DNA of 64,000 bases, from assembly GCA_025201765.1 (NCBI GenBank), contig MU623365.1, positions 1 through 64,000 of the forward strand. The letters run 5' to 3'. This document shows positions 23,109 through 33,800 of the stretch, one piece after another; the stretch's first letter is position 1, and every line of letters starts with the position of its first letter. The notes below the pieces were generated by a model that saw only the letters and a program-made list of their open reading frames with translations, ran no database searches and was not told the DNA's origin. The translations under genes were made by a program, and so were the position numbers. This DNA comes from Daldinia sp. FL1419. Taxonomy: Eukaryota; Ascomycota; Sordariomycetes; Xylariales; Hypoxylaceae.

Positions 23109-25752
23109 TTACATCTCATCTCCACTGAAGTCATCCAAGAAAACTTTTCTTAGCAAATCCTTCTTGTTAATCTTACCCATAGCGTTTCGCGGGATATGTT
23201 CAACTACCCTGAGGACCTGTGGGATCTTGTAGTTGGCCAATCGTCCCTTCAGAGCGCGTCGCATATCGAGGGGCCGCCAGGCGGGTCGCTCGCGTAGATG
23301 TTCGGGGGAGTGGATAATGACGGCACCGACTTTCTGTCCCCACTTGCCCGACGGTACGGCAACTACTGCTGCCTCCGCGATTTCGGGTAGCGAGAGAAGT
23401 TCGCGCTCGACTTCGAGTGCGGATACCTTCTCACCGCCGGATTTGATGATGTCAGCACTTTGTCGACCGAGAATGAAGTACATGGGGCCCCGGGCCCACT
23501 CGCCACTCGTACCGTGGCCGGCTTCGGGAACGGGCCGTCGGACTGCCACGTCGCCTGTCTTGAACCACGGACCCTTACCGTCATCCGAGGGGATGAACTC
23601 CTTGGATGTAGCAGCTGGGTTGGCCCAATACTCCCGGAACACGTTAGCGCCGCGTAGCTGGATCTCACCGGAACGTTCCTTTTCAGGAATAGGCTCGGTG
23701 GGATCGAGGTCTTCGATGATGGTGCCCGTCTCGTTGTCCACAAGTCGAGCCTCCACACCGGGAAGAGGCCAGCCAACGCTACCATCAACACGGTCGCCGT
23801 AGTCGAGACCACACGATAATGCCATGCCTACTTCTGTCATACCGTAACGCTCAAGCAAGACGTTACCGCGGCTAAGGTCTTTCCAAGCGCGCTTGACAGG
23901 TGTAGGGAGGGCTGCTGATCCGGATATGGATACGCGCATGTGTTCTGGACTAACAGCAATGCGACCAGCCTCCGCGACAGCTGGGGGTAGTGCCTTATGT
24001 GTCGAGAGCAGACGAGTGTACACTGTGGGTACAACAGTGAAGAACGTAATCTTAACGCGAGACATATTCTTGTACTTCTCTTCGTCGATAGGTTCAGTAG
24101 CAGCAGCCGGAGCAACAGGGGCGGTGGGCTTCTGTGGTTCCGGCCTCTTCACGACGGTATTCGCTTCTATGATTGGGGTATTGCGGCCGCTTGTGGAGGT
24201 AATAGGTGTGTCGAATCCATTTGCGGATAAAGCGGGCGAAGGGGCGACGCCGTTGGCTTGCTGTGAAATGACGTGGTTAAGGCCATTCGTCAATGCGGCT
24301 GGCTGGCTAGGTTGGCTGATCTTCGCGGCAAGGTTGCTAACCTCCGCCGCAAGATGGTTAATAACTGCAGCTAGACGACTGATTTCCGATGAAACGGGAT
24401 GACCAAATCCGTTCAAGTCTAGGGCGGGGGTGCTGGTGCCATTCGTTTCCGTAATTGGTGTGATGTTGCCGTTTACCTCACCTACTAATGGATGGAAGCC
24501 ATTTGTTTTTACTGGCTGAGGAATTCCATTCGGAAGGCTACTTGGTTTGACGAAGCTGTTTGTTTTGGCGAGTTGCGGGACGCTATTCGTGATACTGTTT
24601 TCCTTCGCGGCTTCTTTTACAGATTCCTTCACCGGCTCAACCACACTATTCGGCTTAGCGATCGCAGCGGCGACTTGCGGGGAGTCCACGAACGGGGTTG
24701 CGAAACGTCGCCAAACCGTGTCGGCGTTGAAGGGGAAGAGAAACTCGATACTGCTACCGGCGAAGAGGGGTGTGAGCAACGCGTTGACGGTGCCGTGGAT
24801 GTGGTGGAGAGGTAGCACATGTAGCAATCGGTCCGAGGGTGAGTATTTCCAAGCTTCGATCAAGGCGCGAGCCTGTGCTGTGAGCGCTGTCTCCGGCAAC
24901 AAAACCCCCTTCGGTCGGTTGGTCGTACCGGAGGTGTATAACATCATTCCAGCACCCTCTCTACTGTCATCGTCCGTGAGTGTAACAGAGTCGAACGTTT
25001 CCGAGATTGCACCGAGGTGCTTCGGCAACTCGACGGAAATTGGCGATGGGGCGACATCGAGTTCCTTGCTCGGCGTGGTTAGGACTTCGTCAACCTTTGC
25101 AGCGTACTTCGGCGAGTGCAGCAAGAGTGCAGCTTGCGACTGGGACAAGATATATTGCAGCTCGGGTGCCGGAAATGGTGGGGACAGTGGTAAAGCGATT
25201 GCATGCGCCGCTAGAATAGCAAGATATGTGACTAGATAGCGCGAGTCAGTAACCAGTCTTATTTAAAGTCCGGATGACTATGGCGGCTGAATGGCCCGTA
25301 CCGACGTAATCGTAGCTGTTCTCTATAAGAAAGGCAACTCGTTCGCCCCGGATGTCCGATTTACCGGCTGCATTGAGTATTCGATCGCGCACGCGACTCA
25401 CATCTGGAAGTAGTTCGCCATACTTGAACGTCCGGCGGGACAAGCAGTGAACGACGGCGGTCGACTGCGGGTTATGGCTAGCGATGGCTTCGAATATAGG
25501 TAGCTTAGGGAGGGTTAGAGTGGAAGCCATCCTGATATGCGTGGTGAATTTGCCGGAGAGGGGGTATGAGCGAATTGACGAGGGATACAAGGGATGCGAG
25601 GGACGTGGGACGAAACTGGGGGTATATATAGAAATAGCACCGGATGTAATAAAACAAGGGCTCAAAGAATGCGTGGCTGGAACAGATTTAAACAGCTGAA
25701 ATGACGATGGAGCATTAACAATCGGACGAAGCCCAGTAGTACCCAATCGCAT
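23109..25752 (-). CDS. ACSF3-type malonyl-CoA synthetase-like adenylating enzyme
   Basis: Two exons (25752-25302, 25231-23109; 70-bp intron) give 857 residues, much longer than the usual ~500-600. Adenylate-forming motifs appear in order: YTSGTTNRPKG (249-259), the acceptor block ERYGMTE, SGEIQLRG, WFKTGD, GRQSADIIKSGGEKVSALE and the terminal GKINKKDLL lysine. DIIKSGGEKVSALE is characteristic of malonyl/methylmalonyl-CoA synthetases, so the likely reaction is malonate + ATP + CoA to malonyl-CoA. About 200 residues (336-535) are a low-complexity insertion in the large domain. The N-terminus has basic and hydroxylated residues suited to mitochondrial import; an internal ATG before ASTLTLPKLP could give a shorter cytosolic form. 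No peroxisomal tail is seen. Confidence 0.87.
24078..24677 (-). repeat. Coding minisatellite inserted in the synthetase
   Basis: In frame within the synthetase, this DNA encodes repeats of 10-11 residues that start with NG or NS: NGFHPLVGEV, NGNITPITET, NGTSTPALDL, NGFGHPVSSE, then NGVAPSPALSA and NGFDTPITSTS. In the middle lie three 7-residue repeats (RLAAVIN, HLAAEVS, NLAAKIS). The underlying DNA period is about 30-33 bp and 21 bp. No stop or obvious splice pair removes it. Confidence 0.75.
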
Positions 25753-26636
25753 CACGAGGTGGTAGAAATGTAAGAGGGGAGTTTATAAGGAATAAGTACT
25801 TTCACAACCACCTCTCTCTCTTCTTGGACATAATGCTACCCCAATGCAAACCCCTCTGAATAGGCAGGAGGATGAGCCGGAGGATGGATTGGGGGAATAT
25901 GCCAGTGTGTATGGGTATTTGAAATACCAAGAACTCGCGAACAGGGGGGAATAAATGGGATAGATAGGATAGATCCTGTAAATCGGCTCAGTAAATCCGC
26001 GATAGGTACTTGAAAGTCGTCAGATGGTGGCGTGGGATTTTGGTGTATTCGCAGTTGTATGAATTGTACCCGCTCCTCGCCGTACTGTGTAAGTGCGTAT
26101 CGTATAACCCCTCGGACACGATAGACTCAAATATGCCCGAGATCCTTAGTGGTAAAGCCAAACAAGCCCGGAATACAGGGCGTTTAATACTACTATGTAC
26201 CAGACCAGGAATAACGACTTACAGAAAGTGGAACATTAGAATTGTTTGTTGAGAATCTCGGGATCGCTTTTTTTACCGTAAATCTTTCTGATTGGTCAAT
26301 TAATTCCAGCGACTCTTAGCTCTTGCCGGTCCGCATCTGCCGGCCGAAAATATCCTAGTCCCACCCCACTGTTCAAAGTTTAGATATGTACATCTTAATG
26401 AAAGGGCATTTATGCATAAGCCTGGCCCGATGAGTTAAACATGTAGGTACGTACTTCATCTTTTTATCATTCGTCAGTCCACAACCTTCACTGGCACCCT
26501 GCCTATCCGTTTTAGTCGACGCCATATCTGATCGGGAATTTAAAAAGTTCGATCCTTGGGCTTCGAAGGGAGAAAAACCAGGCCAGAGGATAAGAAAAGG
26601 GTAACCTTACATCTCAACCCTACATCTTACATATAC
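25753..26636. promoter_or_regulatory. Divergent intergenic region, synthetase / BolA gene
   Basis: Contains the promoters of two divergent genes. CT-rich sequence lies around 25,800-25,850. No other gene was recognised. Confidence 0.4.
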
Positions 26637-27143
26637 ATGTTGCAGCGACACGTGCGAGCCTGGGCCAGCAGGGTAGCCAGACAGCTTTCCACCATGGCAT
26701 CATCTGGGGCATCAAATACGCCGGTGGAGGACACCATTCGGGCAAAGGTAAATGCACACTCAGCCTCGGGGTCCCGAATGAGTATAATATAGTAAGCGGT
26801 CGTACTAATCTGAACTTGCGTTGGCCTCCTTCGCTCTTAGATCACCGAGGCCCTCAAACCTTCTAGACTAGAGATCTTCAATGATTCCGCCAACCACGCT
26901 CACCACAAGGCTATGGTGGGTGTCACCTCCAAGGAGACGCATTTCAGGCTGGTTATCACCTCCGAAGCCTTCAAGTCTAAAATGCAACCGGCTAGACATC
27001 GCATCATTTATCAGCTGCTAAACGACGAGATGGCTCGGGAGGGCGGTATCCACGCGCTACAATTGCGGACTATGACCCCCGAAGAGGAGCAGAAGTGGCA
27101 GGAAAAGCAGCAGGAGAGTGCAACTTCTGTTAAATCTAGCTAA
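26637..27143 (+). CDS. BolA-like protein, probably mitochondrial
   Basis: Two exons (26637-26747, 26841-27143; 93-bp intron) encode 137 residues. The BolA fold is visible from ITEALKPSRLEIFNDS through HFRLVITSEAF, ending in RHRIIYQLL and GGIHALQLRTMTPEE. The loop before HFRLVI ends VGVTSKETH. BolA proteins pair with monothiol glutaredoxins to handle Fe-S clusters. The N-terminal MLQRHVRAWASRVARQLS is arginine-rich, amphipathic and free of acidic residues, a good mitochondrial presequence. That points to the mitochondrial Bol1-like type. The chosen ATG at 26637 is the first in frame; the upstream extension begins only at TTG. Confidence 0.9.
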
Positions 27144-27835
27144 AGATGGGTTTCAAGGTATGGAAATGGTTGATCTGTACGATATAAGCGTACATATTAT
27201 GAGATTTCTCAAGCTTGACTCACTAACCAAAGTATACAGAGCAGTTCAACACATAAGGTAGCCACTCATACTTCCGTGAATAGAATAGATCCCAACTGTT
27301 TGTACAATAAGTAGGTATATTTGTATTAGTATGTATACCGACCGACGAATCCTATAACCCCATGATTCCTTGAAGCTTCACATCTAATTTCCTATTCCAG
27401 GACGGAAGAAAGACCAATGTCCATATGCAATCGGAGAAGTCATAATTCCAACGTTCATACGCTAGCAGACGTTGACTTTGCTATCAAAAGCAACCTCATT
27501 ACACGTATCGTCCCGGTTTACCTCATGACTAATATACCTTACTATATTCTATAGTCAGGAATCGGAGTCGTCTACATCGAACGTATAGTTGACAAATAGT
27601 AATATTATAGTAGGGTGGTACCTACACACCGAATGCCTCACACAAACCCCTTTGGAGGATATATGTGATGCATGCTTTCTAAAGACGGAAATAGTCGCAA
27701 ATGGGGGGTATCTTAGGCTCACAACAAATCCACAAGTTACCCTTGAAACACCGTATGTTAACGAACCATAGAACAATCGTCCTTTCCCGCTTTATACCCT
27801 TTGCAAATATCATAGAACTTCTTATACGCCAATCT
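27144..27835. other. Intergenic spacer between convergent genes
   Basis: 3' flanks of the BolA gene and of the minus-strand gene ending at 27836. No gene or repeat was recognised. Confidence 0.4.
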
Positions 27836-29863
27836 CTATTCTCTCTGTGCGGACGTAGGAGTATTACTTATAGGCGCCGAGCTTGCAATACTATCCTTTT
27901 CCCACTTCTGGCGCTTCTTTAAGTATTTCGCGAACTGCTTACTTCTCTTTTGTGGGTCATCGGCATATTTCCTTTTTCTCTCCGCCGTAGAACTAGGCGC
28001 AGGCGAGCCCCGAGTTGTGCTTTCAGGGGCCTCTGACTTCGCAGTCATCTTGTTCTGAAGATCGAGTCTAGCCAAAGAATTGAAAGAGAGCCTCTTAGGA
28101 GGGGAAAAGCTAAGCTCTTCACTTGATTTCCTTTTATTACGGGACGCCTCGGAGAAGGACCGTGTAAGACCCTTAGCTTTAGCTGGTCTTGGTCCAATTT
28201 CCCCCATCGATTGGTTGACCGGAATGTTTTTTTTGTGGGTGGGTTCCGGTGGCGTAGATGACGCTCCTAAAGACGTACCATTAGATACGGTTTCAGTTAC
28301 CTCTGCTTCTGTAATATCTTTATCTCCCTCGTTTTTCATGGCCTCCTCGGCCGTGACATCGAATCTTTCTGACGACATCTGACCTTTCGCTAAAATGACA
28401 GCGTCTGGCGTACTTGTTGGACCCGGCGATTGTTTGGACGAGAGGCCTAGGAGGCTTCGGGCTGAGCTGAGCTCATCTGGATAGGAACTGAGAGTTAACT
28501 CGAGATTTTGTTTTGTGACAATTCGTGATGAAAACATAGGGTCATCGTCGATTTGGTTATACCAATCAATAGCATTTAATGCCTTTATGGGAGGCTCGGC
28601 ATTATCGCATTCCTTAACATACGGCACATAGCCCTCGTACCAAGCTCGAATAAAGTCATCATACAGTGAAGTCCGAATCCTTCGCTGCTGAAACTGGATA
28701 TACATGCAAGCAGTAATGAAGTCGTTGATACTTCCGTTATAGCTTGGGTAGGTGATCGTATAACGAATAAATGGTGTTTGGGATGCCGAATGTGGTTGAG
28801 AAATGACTGGTGATGCCATTCGAGAGATGGGTAGAACAGGTGGCGAAGACCTGAGCTGTGGCGTTGGAGGGTTGTATTCAGGTGAAGGAGGTTGGGTTTG
28901 TGGAGAGTCCGGTGCTTCGGGACTTTCATGATGAACATCCGGATCCTCGGACGGATAATTAAGTTGGTTGGTTTGCCAAGCAGGCGGGCTCCGTGGAATT
29001 TCAGCCGGGACAGTGGACGGTATAATCGAAGATAATGGATTTCCTGCAGATTCGGGACTCGGCACTCTGGGGAGTGGTGTAGCGATGTGCTCTAAACTTG
29101 CCACGCCTAGTCTGGAATGAGCTGATACTGGCCTGGGCTTTTGCGGGCGGTAGAGTTCGGAGACTTCCTTATAGATTCGCTGTTCCGGCTTCGTCTTTGA
29201 TAGTATAGACGACTGCTCTGACTGCTCATAGGTACATGGTACTACTTGAGCAGAAGGGGGCGTTGCACACATTTGAGCAGGTGATTTTCCGAGGGAGAAA
29301 ATTTTGTCGTTAATTCCTGTTGGGACCTGAACTTCGAGAGGTTCTTCTTGCTCTTGGCTACTTGGCGGAAAAGGAGGAAGGGCTGCTCTTTCAACTAGAC
29401 CGGATTTTGTTGGCGGAGGGTATGAAATGGAGGGTATTTGTGTCACGAATGGCTGCTGAGAGTCTTCATCGCTCATTCTTTGACGGCAAGGGCTTGACTG
29501 CGACCAGGGTATGTCTTGGGTCCCGTTGCCATCTCCAGTGTCGGGTTCAGAGTGAGCAATTGGAGAGAATTGCCTATCTTGACTTACCAACTCATCCTGC
29601 GCATCGGCCGAAGGAATGGCTTCATCTGATTGTGTTGGCTGTAACTGTCGAGAGTAACACTCCTTTAGATTTTGGAGCACTTCAGGAGGTACGTTTAGAA
29701 AGGGTTTAGAACGCCTACTGAGGATTTCAGCCCAGGATTCAGGGAGTGCCAAAAGTCTCTGCTGGGAACCCCCAATCTTCACAAGACATCGATGGATTCG
29801 TGTTTCCCCAATAAGATCTGGTGGAGGTCTTAGTCCGGGGGCTGAGCCTGGCTGCCTTGTCAT
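27836..29863 (-). CDS. Uncharacterised, largely disordered fungal protein
   Basis: An intron-free frame of 675 residues from an ATG at 29863. I do not recognise the family. A short ordered N-terminus (about 15-70, including QRLLALPESWAEIL) is followed by ~300 residues rich in P, S, Q and E. A conserved-looking helical block then starts near residue 375 (ITYPSYNGSINDF, DDFIRAWYEGYVPY, NAIDWYNQIDDDP). The C-terminus is basic (RKRKYADDPQKRSKQFAKYL) and could act as a nuclear localisation signal. A nuclear scaffold or chromatin-associated role is a guess only. It is divergent from FAB1, with about 1 kb between them. Confidence 0.7.
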   Translation of the reverse strand: MTRQPGSAPGLRPPPDLIGETRIHRCLVKIGGSQQRLLALPESWAEILSRRSKPFLNVPPEVLQNLKECYSRQLQPTQSDEAIPSADAQDELVSQDRQFSPIAHSEPDTGDGNGTQDIPWSQSSPCRQRMSDEDSQQPFVTQIPSISYPPPTKSGLVERAALPPFPPSSQEQEEPLEVQVPTGINDKIFSLGKSPAQMCATPPSAQVVPCTYEQSEQSSILSKTKPEQRIYKEVSELYRPQKPRPVSAHSRLGVASLEHIATPLPRVPSPESAGNPLSSIIPSTVPAEIPRSPPAWQTNQLNYPSEDPDVHHESPEAPDSPQTQPPSPEYNPPTPQLRSSPPVLPISRMASPVISQPHSASQTPFIRYTITYPSYNGSINDFITACMYIQFQQRRIRTSLYDDFIRAWYEGYVPYVKECDNAEPPIKALNAIDWYNQIDDDPMFSSRIVTKQNLELTLSSYPDELSSARSLLGLSSKQSPGPTSTPDAVILAKGQMSSERFDVTAEEAMKNEGDKDITEAEVTETVSNGTSLGASSTPPEPTHKKNIPVNQSMGEIGPRPAKAKGLTRSFSEASRNKRKSSEELSFSPPKRLSFNSLARLDLQNKMTAKSEAPESTTRGSPAPSSTAERKRKYADDPQKRSKQFAKYLKKRQKWEKDSIASSAPISNTPTSAQRE

Positions 29864-30826
29864 CGTAAACCAGTATTTCTGGTTGTGCTTATAACACTTA
29901 TAGCATTAATATCTTGAGGGCGCCATATATTCGAACAGGCGTTATTTTATGGCTTATTTTGGCCTAGTACTTTTGATATGGTTGGATTATCGGGGTTCCC
30001 ATATTAATTGGTAATGGTTTTTGAATGAGGTGGCAAAGGAAGTGCTTAACGCGTTTCACGCGTGGGACAATTGCATGGTGGGGATAACAGCTGCAAAATA
30101 AGATGCGAGCTCACGTGACTATGAGTCAGCTGGCGTTGCGGGGTCTTGAAGTCCCTTGAGTCGGGTTAGACAAGTTATCACTACATAGTTAGTACATGCA
30201 TGATAGGTATTGCTAAGCCTGGTAAGCATGTACCTCGGATGTGGGTGATCTGGGTAACTACGTAGGTACCTATATACTATATCTAGCCCAATCAGAAAAC
30301 AACTGTGGAGATGCATCAGGCAGCTTGCCGCTGCATCTAATGCTAAAGAGTGGAACTGTAGCTGGATAAAGCTTCCAATGCCCGCCTCTTGCATCACTCT
30401 TTCTTATCCATCTAATCTCAAGTCCTTTGCAGTTACCGAGATCTTTTAACTTCAAAGTGGCTTTGCTTCTTTTTCCTTTTTTACTCGAGGCGGTTGTTAC
30501 CATGCTTTGCGAGCAAATCGCTTATTAATATTTTCCTGTGTACCTTTTTTTACGAGGTCTTTCATCTGTTGCTTATGCTTCTCGGATACCTCACACACAT
30601 ACATGTATGGGCTTTCTAGATACATGGGATTGACTTACAATGGGTCTTTTCGTTTTACACCTGCCAACGTTGTAAATAGAAGCGCATAACAAGATAATTA
30701 GCAGGAAAATCCGAAACTGTCGAGGTAAATCAAGAATATTTAAAGCTAACTATATCTATTTCTTAATATTCCCTGGTACTAATTGGTGTTGGCTTTAGTA
30801 CCTTGTCAAGCTTGACTACATCGCTC
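29864..30826. promoter_or_regulatory. Divergent promoter region upstream of FAB1
   Basis: Two divergent genes share this ~1-kb region. It has an AGGTACCTA microrepeat near 30,265 and AT-rich stretches before 30,780. A 77-codon minus-strand frame at 30,270-30,503 has no recognisable content. Confidence 0.4.
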
Positions 30827-30856
30827 ATGTCTCAAACCGACCACCACCATGTCTGA
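30827..30856 (+). promoter_or_regulatory. Overlapping upstream ORF at the FAB1 start
   Basis: An ATG at 30827 opens a 9-codon frame (MSQTDHHHV) that ends with TGA at 30854-30856, eight bases past the FAB1 ATG at 30849 and in a different frame. If the transcript starts upstream of 30827, scanning ribosomes meet this ATG first. This could lower FAB1 translation. Confidence 0.5.
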
Positions 30857-33800
30857 TAAAAAACCTCCTCCAACTCCACTCTCTCCCTCGACGGTGGCTT
30901 CTTCTGCTCCTAAATCTCGCGAGGAATCTATTGCCTCGGCTACTTTTGTCTCTCCTCAGGTCGATAAAGATCAACTTGCTCAGGCACTTGACAAGATACA
31001 TACTTCGGCCAAGGAAAGAGATGTCCTAACTACTTTCAACGAGTTTGCACCACCACCAGAATCTATAGCTGCTACGGAAAGCAAAGGGATTGGGGGCGAT
31101 CTTGTGCAAAATGGCTTGAGTGGACTTTATACTAGATTTAAAGAGGCTGTTGGAGTTAGTGGGAGGGACAAATCAGTGCCGGCTACGAGTACTAAGGAGC
31201 ATTCTGAACTGATTGATGTGGACACTGCTTCGAAAAAGAGCTCAAGCACTACCGCTACCGGGCCTAAACCTTCTACCTCTTTGCTGAAAGCTGACACGGG
31301 CGTTACAAGTATAACGTATAATTCGTCCCAGTCCGACCCGATGACTCCGACTGTTGCTTCTTCAAGCGCGGCCCCGACTATCGAAGGTCAATCCCATCAA
31401 CCACAATCGACGATAGCATCATCTGTTACTAATTTAGCTGGAGTTACAACTTCAAAATCCGCCTCTTCAAGTCGTCAAAGTATACCAAATATGACAAAAG
31501 CAACAGCTTCCGTTGCACCCGTACATATTAGCGCTTTCAAGGACGGATCCCGGGCTGCGTCTTCCAAGGCTGAAGAGAGCGCAAGTAAAGGAAGTGGGAG
31601 AAGGAGTATAAGCAAGCCAAATGACGGACAGTCCCTCTCAAACTCCGATTTATCGTCGATATACGATGCGCCGGGGAGCAAGCGTATCTCCAATCCCGAC
31701 AAAATTTCAATTCCGAATCATTCGAGACGAGAGGATGGATTAAGCGCAGATGGACATATGGACTCTCCTACCAGTCCCATAAAAAGGTCCAATGCTGCGC
31801 TGCCACCTATTTCTACAGCCTCCAACTCGATCTCGTCGGACTCTTACGCGCAATCTCAACCCGCTATGCTTTCCGCCAAAGATGTCATTAGAAGGCCTGC
31901 TCTAATTGATCGCATTAGCTATTCCCGAACATCCGGTGATGTCTCTAGGTCCTCTTCCTTATCTAGGGGTACTACGGAGCATAGCCCCATTAGTACTTCA
32001 GCTCATAATAACGTCCATCATGAGTCATTTGCACAAGGCTCCGCAACTCTACGGATACGATCCGGCGAGTATAGAATTCCAGGTACGACGACAGATGAGG
32101 GCGCTCCGGAAATGGTCAATGCAAAATTAGCTTCTATGCGAAAGCAAGTCTTGAGCAAAGATTTTTGGATGGCCGATGAGACATGCAAAGAATGTTTTCT
32201 ATGCGGTGCTCCATTTACTGCGTTTCGTCGCAAGCACCATTGCCGAACATGCGGTTGCATTTTCGATAGCGGATGCACATCTATTATATCCGGTCAACGG
32301 TTTGGTGTTCAGGGGACACTACGCGTATGTAAGCCGTGCTTGGGTATTATACTCCAGAGACAAGACGGTGCCGCATCTGATGATTCCGCTGATGATTCAT
32401 TTCTCCCGGCAATATTCCGTGGTAACCAGTCTAAGCGAGGATATTCTCCGTTCTCAAAAGTCGACCGAGACGATGCTAGTATCTCTGAAAGAACCGACGA
32501 CCTTGACGATGATAGGAGGTCACTAACCGCGCCGATGATGGCTATCCCCGCCGCGAGGCGCATTGGCGACTCCTCTAACCGCAACTCAGCTGTATTAGAA
32601 ATTGGCACCCCACAGCTTAGTAGACCCAGCTCGTCGAGGTCCTTGAAGTCTACCACATCGGGAAGGCCACAGTCCTCTAGTCACAGACGTCATCATTCGA
32701 AACATAATATATGGAATCGCCTTAAGGCATCTCCGGAGCAAAGAGTGCCATTCCGAAAGGCTGCAACGGAAGAGGCAAGCAAGAAGACTGGATTACACGC
32801 TTTCCATGACGATAATGTCATCGATCCGGATTTGGCGCCATTTATGTCGGATGAATCTAGTGGTGACGAGCAGATGAGTATCGCTGGGGCTATGGCTGGA
32901 TCTGACTTTCACGCATCCCCCGCAACAGATCCCGAGAGGTCGGGTTTGGCGTACCTTAACGCGGGAAGAAGGCTTAGAAACCGAACACAAACAGACAAGA
33001 GCATTAGTGGTGTAAGTTTTACTAGCCGTGGTCTAGACGATTTCCACCCAAGGTCTTCTAGGCGGCGAAATATGAGTATTGCCAGTGGACACCACATTCG
33101 CTCTCCTAGACCTAAATCAGGCGCGACGAGAGGTCCAACCGGATCTAACGAGACTCTTCCATTATTCGACACTCCAGGTGGATCAGAATTGCCGCGTCTG
33201 ATTCGGAGTTCGTCCATGAAAGGAGATAAAGAACCTCGGTTGGAACTTAACCCAGCGAGTTTATCGCACGTCCGGAAGCTCTTGCGACAATTGCTTGAAG
33301 ATTCAAACGTACCAAATGTAAGCGCCTGGGAGAAAGCTTTGATGCCAATCCTTCTGAAATGTACTTCATCCGTGGACCCTGATATTGATAGGGGAGACGA
33401 TATTGATATCCGCCACTATGTCAAACTCAAGAAAATCCCAGGAGGCAGGCCGAGCGACACTTGCTATGTCTCTGGTGTAATATTTACGAAAAAACTGGCC
33501 CTGAAGAGCATGCCACGTCGCATGTCTACCCCTCGCGTCGTTATTGTGTCTTTCCCCATCGAGTATCAGCGACATCAACAGCAATTCATGAGCCTTCAAC
33601 CCGTTATTGAACAGGAAAGGGAATTTCTAAAACAGCTGGTAAATAGGATCATAGCCCTTCGCCCCCAGTTACTTTTGGCTGAGAAGAGTGTTTCGGGTCT
33701 CGCGTTGCAATTTCTTTCGGACGCCAAGATTTCTGTTGCCTACAACGTGAAGCCTTCTGTTCTTTCGGCTGTTTCAAGGTGCCTAGAGACTGAGATCATC

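Noticed and set aside
24547..25239. 230-codon plus-strand frame
   Set aside because: Antisense shadow of the synthetase gene; no recognisable domain.
30270..30503. 77-codon minus-strand ATG frame as a small gene
   Set aside because: No recognisable motif, and it lies within the divergent promoter region. Transcript evidence would be needed.
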